Shown: positions 1 to 12,830 of the stretch, one piece after another
Layout: every line of letters starts with the position of its first letter
How positions within the stretch are numbered: the stretch's first letter is position 1
Assembly (NCBI GenBank): GCA_030765045.1
Contig: CM060966.1
Span: forward strand, 62,365,786-62,429,785
Source of the DNA: Tenodera sinensis
Taxonomy: Eukaryota > Arthropoda > Insecta > Mantodea > Mantidae
Direction: 5' to 3'
Length of the DNA stretch: 64,000 nucleotides
The notes under the pieces: generated by a model
What the model was told of the DNA's origin: nothing
What the model saw: only the letters and a program-made list of their open reading frames with translations
The model's database searches: none
Translations under genes and position numbers: made by a program

Positions 1-3000
1 TATACAATGAAAATGTGTATGTTTTGATGTACATTTCTTGTATATACAATGAAAATGTGTGAGTTTTGATTTACATTTCTTGTCTGTACAATGAAAATAT
101 GTATGTTTTGATGTACATTTCTTTAGTGTACAACGAAAATGTGTAGTTTTGATGTACATTTCTGGTATATACAATGAAAATGTGTAAGTTTTGATGCACA
201 TTTCTTGTATATACAATGAAAATGTGTAGGTTTTGATGTACATTTCTTGTATATACAATGAAAATGTGTGAGTTTTGATTTACATTTCTTGTCTGTACAA
301 TGAAAATATGTATGTTTTGATGTACATTTCTTTAGTGTACAACGAAAATGTGTAGTTTTGATGTACATTTCTGGTATATACAATGAAAATGTGTAAGTTT
401 TGATGCACATTTCTTGTATATACAATGAAAATGTGTAGGTTTTGATGTACATTTCTTGTATATACAATGAAAATGTGTAAGTTTTGATGCACATTTCTTG
501 TATATACAATGAAAATGTGTAAGTTTTGATGTACATTTCTTGTATATACAATGAAAATGTGTAAGTTTTGATGTACATTTCTAGTTAATACAATGAAAAT
601 GTGTATGTTTTCATGTACATTCCTTGTATATACAATGAAAATGTGTATGTTTTGATGTACATTTCTTGAGTGTACAATGAAAGTGTGTATGCTTTGATGT
701 ACATTTCTTGTATATACAATGAAAATGTGTATGTTTTGATGTACATTTCTTGTATATACAATGAAAATGTGTAAGTTTTGATGTACATTTCTTGTATATA
801 CAATGAAAATGTGTAGGTTTTGATGTACATTTCTAGTATATATAATGAAAATGTGTAAGTTTTGATGTACATTTCTTGTATATACAATGAAAATGTGTAT
901 GTTTTGATGTACATTCCTTGTATATACAGTGAATATGTGTATGTTTTGATGTACATTTCTTGAGTGTACAATGAAAATGTGTAAGTTTTTGATGTACATT
1001 TCTTGTATATACAATGAAAATGTGTAAGTTTTGATGTACATTTCTTGTATATACAATGAAAATGTGTATGTTTTGATGTACATTTCTTGAGTGTACAATG
1101 AAAGTGTGTATGTTTTTATGTACATCTCTTGTATATACAATGAAAATGTGTATGTTTTGATGTATATTTCTTGTATATACAACGAAAATGTGCAAGTTTT
1201 GATGTACATTTCTTGTATATACAATGAAAATGTGTAAGTTTTGATGTACATTTCTAGTATATACAATGAAAATGTGTAGTTTTGATGTACATCTCTTGAA
1301 TATACAATGAACATGTGTAAGTTTTGATGTACATTTCTTGTATGTACAATGAAAATGTGTAAGTTTTGAGGTACATTTCTTGCATATACAATGAAAATGT
1401 GTAAGTTTTTGATGTACATTTCTTGTATGTACAATGAAAATGTGTAAGTTTTGATGTACATTTCTTGTGTATACAATGAAAATGTGTATGTTTTGATGTA
1501 CATTTCTTGAGTGTACAATGAAAATGTGTAAGTTTTGATGTACATTTCTTGTATATACAATGATAATGTGTAGGTTTTGATTTACATTCCTTGTCTGTAC
1601 AATGAAAATGTGTATGTTTTGATGTACATTTCTTTAGTGTACAACGAAAATGTGAGGTTTTGATGTACATTTCTTGTATATACAATGAAAAGGTTTATGT
1701 TTTGCTGTACATTTCTTGTATATACAATGAAAATGTGTAGTGTTGATGTACATTTCTTGTATATACAATGAAAATGTGTTTGTTTTGCTGTACATTTCTT
1801 GTATATACAATGAAAATGTGTAGTTTTGATGTACATTTCTTGTATATACAATGAAAATGTGTAAGTTTTGAGGTACATTTCTTGCATATACAATGAAAAT
1901 GTGTAAGTTTTTGATGTACATTTCTTGTATGTACAATGAAAATGTTTAAGTTTTGATGTACATTTCTTGTGTATACAATGAAAATGTGTATGTTTTGATG
2001 TACATTTCTTGAGTGTACAATGAAAATGTGTAAGTTTTGATGTACATTTCTTGTATATACAATGAAAATGTGTGAGTTTTGATTTACATTTCTTGTCTGT
2101 ACAATGAAAATATGTATGTTTTGATGTACATTTCTTTAGTGTACAACGAAAATGTGTAGTTTTGATGTACATTTCTTGTATATACAATGAAAAGGTTTAT
2201 GTTTTGCTGTACATTTCTTGTATATACAATGAAAATGTGTATGTTTTGATGTACATTTCTTGAGTGTACAACGAAAATGTGTAAGTTTTGATGTACATTT
2301 CTTGTATATACAATGAAAATGTGTATGTTTTGATGTACATTTCTTGAGTGTACAATGAAAGTGTGTATGTTTTTATGTACATTTCTTGTATATACAATGA
2401 AAATGTGTATGTTTTGATGTACATTTCTTGAGTGTACAACGAAAATGTGTAAGTTTTGATGTACATTTCTTGTATATACAATGAAAATGTGTATGTTTTG
2501 ATGTACATTTCTTGAGTGTACAATGAAAGTGTGTATGTTTTTATGTACATCTCTTGTATATACAATGAAAATGTGTATGTTTTGATGTACATTTCTTGTA
2601 TATACAACGAAAATGTGCAAGTTTTGATGTACATTTCTTGTATATACAATGAAAATGTGTAAGTTTTGATGTACATTTCTAGTATATACAATGAAAATGT
2701 GTAGTTTTGATGTACATCTCTTGAATATACAATGAACATGTGTAAGTTTTGATGTACATTTCTTGTATATACAATGATAATGTGTAGGTTTTGATTTACA
2801 TTCCTTGTCTGTACAATGAAAATGTGTATGTTTTGATGTACATTCCTTGTATATACAATGAAAATGTGTATGTTTTGATGTACATTCCTTGTATATACAA
2901 TAAAAATGTGTAAGTTTTGATGTACATTTCTTGTATATACAATGAAAATGTGTATGTTTTGATGTACATTCCTTGTATATACAATAAAAATGTGTAAGTT

Positions 3001-6000
3001 TTGATGTACATTTCTTGTATATACAATGAAAACGTGTAAGTTTTGATGTACATTTCTTGTATATACAATGAAAATGTGTAAGTTTTGATGTACATTTCTT
3101 GCATATACAATGAAAATGTGTATGTTTTTATGTACATTCCTTGTATATACAATGAAAATGTGTAAGTTTTGATGTACATTTCTTGTATATACAATGAAAA
3201 TGTTTATGTTTTGATGTACACTTCTAGTATATGCAATGAAAATGTGTAGTTTTGATGTACATTTCTTGTATATACAATGAAAATGTGTATGTTTTGATGT
3301 ACATTTCTTGCATATACAATGAAAATGTGTATGTTTTTATGTACATTCCTTGTATATACAATGAAAATGTGTAAGTTTTGATGTACATTTCTTGTATATA
3401 CAATGAAAATGTTTATGTTTTGATGTACACTTCTAGTATATGCAATGAAAATGTGTAGTTTTGATGTACATTTCTTGTATATACAATGAAAATGTGTATG
3501 TTTTGATGTACATTTCTTGTATATACAATGAAAATGTGTATGTTTTGATGTACATTTCTTGTATGTACAATGAAAATGTTTAAGTTTTGATGTACATTTC
3601 TTGTGTATACAATGAAAATGTGTATGTTTTGATGTACATTTCTTGAGTGTACAATGAAAATGTGTAGTTTTGATGTACATTTCTTGTATATACAATGAAA
3701 ATGTGTAGTGTTGATGTACATTTCTTGTATATACAATGAAAATGTGTAAGTTTTGATGTACATTTCTTGTATATACAATGATAATGTGTAGGTTTTGATT
3801 TACATTCCTTGTCTGTACAATGAAAATGTGTATGTTTTGATGTACATTTCTTTAGTGTACAACGAAAATGTGTAGTTTTGATGTACATTTCTTGTATATA
3901 CAATGAAAAGGTTTATGTTTTGCTGTACATTTCTTGTATATACAATGAAAATGTGTAGTTTTGATGTACATTTCTTGTATATACAATGAAAATGTGTAAG
4001 TTTTTGATGTACATTTCTTGTATGTACAATGAAAATGTTTAAGTTTTGATGTACATTTCTTGTGTATACAATGAAAATGTGTATGTTTTGATGTACATTT
4101 CTTGAGTGTACAATGAAAATGTGTAGTTTTGATGTACATATCTTGTATATACAATGAAAATGTGTAGTGTTGATGTACATTTCTTGTATATACAATGAAA
4201 ATGTGTTTGTTTTGCTGTACATTTCTTGTATATACAATGAAAATGTGTAGTTTTGATGTACATTTCTTGTATATACAATGAAAATGTGTAAGTTTTTGAT
4301 GTACATTTCTTGTATGTACAATGAAAATGTTTAAGTTTTGATGTACATTTCTTGTGTATACAATGAAAATGTGTATGTTTTGATGTACATTTCTTGAGTG
4401 TACAATGAAAATGTGTAGTTTTGATGTACATTTCTTGTATATACAATGAAAATGTGTAGTGTTGATGTACATTTCTTGTATATACAATGAAAAGGTTTAT
4501 GTTTTGCTGTACATTTCTTGTATATACAATGAAAATGTGTAGTTTTGATGTACATTTCTTGTATATACAATGAAAATGTGTAAGTTTTTGATGTACATTT
4601 CTTGTATGTACAATGAAAATGTTTAAGTTTTGATGTACATTTCTTGTGTATACAATGAAAATGTGTGAGTTTTGATTTACATTTCTTGTCTGTACAATGA
4701 AAATATGTATGTTTTGATGTACATTTCTTTAGTGTACAACGAAAATGTGTAGTTTTGATGTACATTTCTGGTATATACAATGAAAATGTGTATGTTTTGA
4801 TGTACATTTCTTGTATATACAATGAAAATGTGTGAGTTTTGATTTACATTTTCTTCTATGTACAATGAAAATATGTATGTTTTGATGTACATTTCTTTAG
4901 TGTACAACGAAAATGTGTAGTTTTGATGTACATTTCTTGTATATACAATGAAAATGTGTGAGTTTTGATTTACATTTCTTGTATATACAATGAAAATGTG
5001 TAAGTTTTGATGCACATTTCTTGTATATACAATGAAAATGTGTATGTTTTGATGTACATTTCTTGTATATACAATGAAAATGTGTAGTTTTGATGTACAT
5101 TTCTTGTATATACAATGAAAATGTGTAGGTTTTGATGTACATTTCTTGTATATACAATGAAAATGTGTAAGTTTTGATGCACATTTCTTGTATATACAAT
5201 GAAAATGTGTAAGTTTTGATGTACATTTCTTGTATATACAATGAAAATGTGTATGTTTTGATGTACATTCCTTGTATATACAATGAAAATCTGTAAGTTT
5301 TGAGGTACACTTCTTGCATATACAATGAAGATGTGTAAGTTTTTGATGTACATTTCTTGTATGTACAATGAAAATGTGTAAGTTTTGATGTACATTTCTT
5401 GTATATACAATGAAAATGTGTAAGTTTTGATGTACATTTCTTGTATATACAATGAAAATGTGTAAGTTTTGATGTACATTTCTTGTATATACAATGAAAA
5501 TGTGTATGTTTTGATGTACATTCCTTGTATATACAATGAAAATGTGTAAGTTTTGATGTACATTTCTTGTATATACAATGAAAATGTGTATGTTTTGATG
5601 TACATTTCTTGTATATACAATGAAAATGTGTATGTTTTGATGTACATTCCTTGTATATACAATAAAAATGTGTAAGTTTTGATGTACATTTCTTGTATAT
5701 ACAATGAAAATGTGTAAGTTTTGATGTACATTCCTTGTGTATACAATGAAAACGTGTAAGTTTTGATGTACATTTCTTGTATATACAATGAAAATGTGTA
5801 AGTTTTGATGTACATTTCTTGCATATACAATGAAAATGTGTATGTTTTTATGTACATTCCTTGTATATACAATGAAAATGTGTAAGTTTTGATGTACATT
5901 TCTTGTATATACAATGAAAATGTTTATGTTTTGATGTACACTTCTAGTATATGCAATGAAAATGTGTAGTTTTGATGTACATTTCTTGTATATACAATGA

Positions 6001-9000
6001 AAATGTGTATGTTTTGATGTACATTTCTTGCATATACAATGAAAATGTGTATGTTTTTATGTACATTCCTTGTATATACAATGAAAATGTGTAAGTTTTG
6101 ATGTACATTTCTTGTATATACAATGAAAATGTTTATGTTTTGATGTACACTTCTAGTATATGCAATGAAAATGTGTAGTTTTGATGTACATTTCTTGTAT
6201 ATACAATGAAAATGTGTATGTTTTGATGTACATTTCTTGTATATACAATGAAAATATGTAAGCTTTTGATGTACATTTCTTGTATATACAATGAAAATGT
6301 GTATGTTTTGATGTACATTTCTTGTATGTACAATGAAAACGTGTAAGTTTTGATGTACATTCTTGTATATAAAATGAAAATGTGTCTGTTTTGAAGTACA
6401 TTTCTTGAGTGTACAATGAAAATGTGTAAGTTTTGATGTACATTTCTTGTATATACAATGAAAATGTGTAAGTTTTGATGTACATTTCTTGTATATATAA
6501 TGAAAATGTGTATGTTTTGATGTACATTCCTTGTATATACAATGAAAATGTGTAAGTTTTGATGTACATTTCTTGTATATACAATGAAAATGTGTAAGTT
6601 TTGAGGTACATTTCTTGCATATACAATGAAAATGTGTAAGTTTTTGATGTACATTTCTTGTATGTACAATGAAAATGTGTAAGTTTTGATGTACATTTCT
6701 TGTATATACAATGAAAATGTGTAAGTTTTGAGGTACATTTCTTGCATATACAATGAAAATGTGTAAGTTCTTGATGTACATTTCTTGTATGTACAATGAA
6801 AATGTGTAAGTTTTGATGTACATTTCTTGTATATACAATGAAAATGTGTAAGTTTTGATGCACATTTCTTGTATATACAATGAAAATGTGTAAGTTTTGA
6901 TGTACATTTCTTGTATATACAATGAAAATGTGTATGTTTTGATGTACATTCCTTGTATATACAATGAAAATCTGTAAGTTTTGAGGTACATTTCTTGCAT
7001 ATACAATGAAGATGTGTAAGTTTTTGATGTACATTTCTTGTATGTACAATGAAAATGTGTAAGTTTTGATGTACATTTCTTGTATATACAATGAAAATGT
7101 GTAAGTTTTGATGTACATTTCTTGTATATACAATGAAAATGTGTAAGTTTTGATGTACATTACTTGTATATACAATGAAAATGTGTATGTTTTGATGTAC
7201 ATTCCTTGTATATACAATGAAAATGTGTAAGTTTTGATGTACATTTCTTGTATATACAATGAAAATGTGTATTTTGATGTACATTTCTTGTATATACAAT
7301 GAAAATGTGTATGTTTTGATGTACATTCCTTGTATATACAATGAAAATGTGTAAGTTTTGATGTACATTTCTTGTATATACAATGAAAATGTGTATGTTT
7401 TGATGTACATTCCTTGTATATACAATGAAAATGTGTAAGTTTTGATGTACATTCCTTGTGTATACAATGAAAACGTGTAAGTTTTGATGTACATTTCTTG
7501 TATATACAATGAAAATGTGTAAGTTTTGAGGTACATTTCTTGCATATACAATGAAAATGTGTATGTTTTTATGTACATTCCTTGTATATACAATGAAAAT
7601 GTGTAAGTTTTGATGTACATTTCTTGTATATACAATGAAAATGTGTAAGTTTTGATGTACATTTCTTGTATATACAATGAAAATGTGTATGTTTTGATGT
7701 ACATTCCTTGTATATACAATGAAAATGTGTAAGTTTTGATGTACATTTCTTGTATATACAATGAAAATGTGTAGTTTTGATGTACATCTCTTGAATATAC
7801 AATGAACATGTGTAAGTTTTGATATACATTTCTTGTATGTACAATGAAAATGTGTCAGTTTTGATGTACATTTCTTGTATATACAATGAAAATGTGTATG
7901 TTTTGATGTACATTTCTTGTATGTACAATGAAAATGTGTAAGTTTTGAGGTACATTTCTTGCATATACAATGAAAATGTGTAAGTTTTTGATGTACATTT
8001 CTTGTATGTACAATGAAAATGTGTAAGTTTTGATGTACATTTCTTGTGTATACAATGAAAATGTGTATGTTTTGATGTACATTTCTTGAGTCTACAATGA
8101 AAATGTGTAAGTTTTGATGTACATTTCTTGTATATACAATGAAAATGTGTAAGTTTTGATTTACATTTCTTGTCGGTACAATGAAAATGTGTATGTTTTG
8201 ATGTACATTTCTTTAGTGTACAACGAAAATGTGTAGTTTTGATGTACATTATTTGTATATACAATGAAAAGGTGTAAGTTTTGATGTACATTTCTTGTAT
8301 ATACAATGAAAATGTGTATGTTTTGATGTACATTTCTTGTATATACATTGAAAATATGTAAGCTTTTGATGTACATTTCTTGTATGTACAATGAAAATGT
8401 GGAAGTTTCATGTACATTTATGGTATATACAATGAAAATGTGTATGTTTTGATGTACATTTCTTGTATATACAATGAAAATGTGTAAGTTTTGATGTACA
8501 TTTCTTGTATATACAATGAAAATGTGTATGTTTTGATGTACATTTCTTTAGTGTACAACGAAAATGTGTAGCTTTGATGTATATTTCTTGTATATACAAT
8601 GAAAAGGTTTGTTTTGCTGTACATTTCTTGTATATACAATGAAAATGTGTAAGTTTTTGATGTACATTTCTTGTATATAAAATGAAAATGTGTATGTTTT
8701 GAAGTACATTTCTTGAGTGTACAATGAAAATGTGTAAGTTTTGATGTACATTTCTTGTATATACAATGAAAATGTGTAAGTTTTGATGTACATTTCTTGT
8801 CTGTACAATGAAAGTCTGTATGTTTTGATGTACATTTCTTTAGTGTACAACGAAAATGTGTAGCTTTGATGTATATTTCTTGTATATACAATGAAAAGGT
8901 TTGTTTTGCTGTACATTTCTTGTATATACAATGAAAATGTGTAAGTTTTTGATGTACATTTCTTGTATATACAATGTAAATGTGTAAGTTTTGATGCACA

Positions 9001-9394
9001 TTTCTTGTATACACAATGAAAATGTGTAAGTTTTGATGTACATTTTTTGTATATACAATGAAAATGTGTAAGGTTTGATGTACATTTCTTGTATTTACGA
9101 TGAAAATGTGCAGCTTTAATGTACATTTCTTGTATATATAATGAAAATGTGTAAGTTTTGAGGTACATTTCTTGTATATACAATGAAAATGTGTAAGTTT
9201 TGATGTACATTTCTTGAGTGCACAATGAAAATGTGTAAGTTTTGATGTTCATTTCTTGTATATACAATGAAAATGTGTAAGTTTTGATGTACATTTCTTG
9301 CATATAAAATGAAAATGTGTAAGTTTTTGATGTACATTTCTTGTATGTACAATGAAAATGTGTAAGTTTTGATGTACATTTCTTGTGTATACAA
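1..9394. repeat. Satellite zone 1, short nested duplications
   Basis: Rich in CTTTAGTGTACAACG units followed by 41-bp GTGTAG units and in AAAAGGTTTATGTTTTGCTG units. Local duplications are visible. The stretch with CACTTCTAGTATATGCAATG recurs at a spacing of 209 bp (near 3220 and 3430) and again as a pair near 5940 and 6150, about 2,720 bp downstream. Another block recurs at a spacing of 292 bp (near 8550 and 8840). No genes are seen. Confidence 0.8.
5431..5472. repeat. Canonical 42-bp satellite unit (reference copy)
   Basis: One clean unit given as a reference. It contains the 8-bp palindrome ATGTACAT (5430-5437, starting one base before the unit) and the 12-bp palindrome TTGTATATACAA (5441-5452). 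Bases 5434-5461 pair almost end to end (ACATTT against AAAATGT around the 12-bp core, two bulges). Composition is 14 A, 18 T, 7 G, 3 C. The unit contains no TTA, CTA or TCA, so the reverse strand has no stop in any frame. Confidence 0.95.
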
Positions 9395-10560
9395 TGAAAA
9401 TGTGTATGTTTTGATGTACATTTCTTTAGTGTACAATGAAAATGTGTAAGTTTTGATGTACATTTCTTGTATATACAATGAAAATGTGTACGTTTTGATT
9501 TACATTACTTGTCTGTACAATGAAAATGTGTATGTTTTGATGTACATTTCTTTAGTGTACAACGAAAATGTGTAGTTTTGATGTACATTTCTTGTATATA
9601 CAATGAACATGTGTAAGTTTTGATGTACATTTCTTGTATTTACGATGAAAATGTGCAGCTTTGAGGTACATTTCTTGTATATACAATGAAAATCTGTAAG
9701 TTTTGAGGTACATTTCTTGTATATACAATGAGAATGTGTATGTTTTGATGTACGTTTCTTGAGTGTACAATGAAAGTTTGTATGTTTTGATGTACATTTC
9801 TTGTATATACACTGAAAATGTGTAAGTTTTGAGGTACATTTCTTGTATATACAATGAGAATGTGTATGTTTTGATGTACATTTCTTGAGTGTACAATGAA
9901 AGTGTGTGTGTTTGGATGTACATTTCTTGTATATACAATGAAAATGTGTAAGTTTTGATGTACATTTCTTGTATATACAATGAAAATGTGTAAATTTTGA
10001 TGTACATTTCTAGTATATACAATGAAAATGTGTATGTTTTGATGTACATTTCTTGTATATACAATGAAAATGTGTAAGTTTTGATGTACATTTCTTGTAT
10101 ATACAATGAAAATGTGTAGGTTTTGATGTACATTTCTAGTATATACAATGAAAATGTGTATGCTTTGATGTACATTCCTTGTATATACAATGAAAATGTG
10201 TATGTCTTGATGTACATTTCTTGAGTGTACAATGAAAGTGTGTATGTTTTGATGTACATTTCTTGTATATACAATGAAAATGTGTAAGTTTTGATGTACA
10301 TTTCTTGTATATACAAAGAAAATATGTAAGTTTTGATGTACATTTCTAGTTAATACAATGAAAATGTGTATGTTTTCATGTACATTCCTTGTATATACAA
10401 CGAAAATGTGTATGTTTTGATGTACATTTCTTGAGTGTACAATGAAAGTGTGTATGCTTTGATGTACATTTCTTGTATATACAATGAAAATGTGTATGTT
10501 TTGATGTACATTTCTTGTATATACAATGAAAATGTGTAATTTTTGATATACATTTCTTGT

Positions 10561-10568
10561 ATATACAA
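10561..10568. other. Empty counterpart of the transposon insertion site
   Basis: In block A the satellite reads ATATACAA here without interruption. In block B the same position is ATAT, then the 2,234-bp element, then TTAA, then ACAA. Flanks agree on both sides, including rare units: the GTAATTTTTGATATAC unit on the left, and CTAGTATATAC then GTATTTTTTGAT then CTTATATATAC units on the right. Confidence 0.9.
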
Positions 10569-12319
10569 TGAAAATGTGTAAGTTTTGATGTACATTTCTA
10601 GTATATACAATGAAAATGTGTAAGTTTTGATGTACATTTCTTGTATATACAATGAAAATGTGTATGTTTTGATGTACATTCCTTGTATATACAATGAAAA
10701 TGTGTATTTTTTGATCTACATTTCTTGAGTGTACAATGAAAATGTGTAAGTTTTTGATGTACATTTCTTATATATACAATGAAAATGTGTAAGTTTTGAT
10801 GTACATTTCTTGTATATACAATGAAAATGTGTTTGTTTTGATGTACATTTCTTGAGTGTACAATGAAAGTGTGTATGTTTTTATGTACATTTCTTGTATA
10901 TACAATGAAAATGTGTATGTTTTGATGTACATTTCTTGTATATACAAAGAAAGTGTGCAAGTTTTGATGTACATTTCTTGTATATACAATGAAAATGTGT
11001 AAGTTTTGATGTACATTTCTAGTATATACAATGAAAATGTGTAGTTTTGATGTACATCTCTTGAATATACAATGAACATGTGTAAGTTTTGATGTACATT
11101 TCTTGTATGTACAATGAAAATGTATAAGTTTTGAGGTACATTTCTTGCATATACAATGAAAATGTGTAAGTTTTTGATGTACATTTCTTGTATGTACAAT
11201 GAAAATGTGTAAGTTTTGATGTACATTTCTTGTGTATACAATGAAAATGTGTATGTTTTGATGTACATTTCTTGAGTGTACAATGAAAATGTGTAAGTTT
11301 TGATGTACATTTCTTGTATATACAATGATAATGTGTAAGTTTTGATTTACATTCCTTGTCTGTAAAATGAAAATGTGTATGTTTTGATGTACATTGCTTT
11401 AGTGTACAACGAAAATGTGTAGTTTTGATGTACATTTCTTGTATATACAATGAAAAGGTTTATGTTTTGCTGTACATTTCTTGTGTATACAATGAAAATG
11501 TATAGTGTTGATGTACATTTCTTGTATATACAATGAAAATGTGTATGTTTTGCTGTACATTTCTTGTATATACAATGAAAATGTGTAGTTTTGATGTACA
11601 TTTCTTGTATATACAATGAAAATGTGTAAGTTTTGAGGTACATTTCTTGCATATACAATGAAAATGTGTAAGTTTTTGATGTACATTTCTTGTATGTACA
11701 ATGAAAATGTTTAAGTTTTGATGTACATTTCTTGTGTATACAATGAAAATGTGTATGTTTTGATGTACATTTCTTGAGTGTACAATGAAAATGTGTAAGT
11801 TTTGATGTACATTTCTTGTATATACAATGAAAATGTGTAAGTTTGGATTTACATTTCTTGTCTGTACAATGAAAATGTGTATGTTTTGATGTACATTTCT
11901 TTAGTGTACAACGAAAATGTGTAGTTTTGATGTACATTTCTTGTATATACAATGAAAAGGTTTATGTTTTGTTGTACATTTCTTGGATATACAATGAAAC
12001 TGTGTATGTTTTGATGTACATTTCTTGAGTGTACAATGAAAATGTGTAAGTTTTGATGTACATTTCTTGTATATACAATGAAAATGTGTATGTTTTGATG
12101 TACATTTCTTGTATATACAACGAAAATGTGCAAGTTTTGAGGTACATTTCTTGTATATACAATGAAAATGTGTAAGTTTTGATGTACATTTCTAGTATAT
12201 ACAATGAAAATGTGTAGTTTTGATGTACATCTCTTGAATATACAATGAACATGTGTAAGCTTTGATGTACATTTCTTGTATGTACAATGAAAATGTGTAA
12301 GTTTTGAGGTACATTTCTT

Positions 12320-12830
12320 GTATATACAATGAAAATGTGTAAGTTTTGATTTACATTTCTTGTCTGTACAATGAAAATGTGTATGTTTTGATGTACATTT
12401 CTTTAGTGTACAACGAAAATGTGTAGTTTTGATGTACATTTCTTGTATATACAATGAAAATGTGTATGTTTTGTTGTACATTTCTTGTATATACAATGAA
12501 AATATGTAAGCTTTTGATGTACATTTCTTGTATGTACAATGAAAATGTGTAAGTTTTGATGAACATTTATGGTATATACAATGAAAATGTGTAAGTTTTG
12601 ATTTACATTTCTTGTCTGTACAATGAAAATGTGTATGTTTTGATGTACATTTCTTTAGTGTACAACGAAAATGTGTAGTTTTGATGTACATTTCTTGTAT
12701 ATACAATGAAAATGTGTATGTTTTGTTGTACATTTCTTGTATATACAATGAAAATATGTAAGCTTTTGATGTACATTTCTTGTATGTACAATGAAAATGT
12801 GTAAGTTTTGATGAACATTTATGGTATATA
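12320..12830. repeat. 252-bp tandem duplication within the satellite
   Basis: A six-unit stretch (6 x 42 = 252 bp) is present twice in a row. The unusual unit with ATGAACATTTATGGTATATAC occurs at about 12560 and again at about 12812, with the same units between. The corresponding part of block B (near 19.7-20.05 kb) is arranged differently, so this is probably a change in block A after the 5-kb duplication. Confidence 0.8.
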
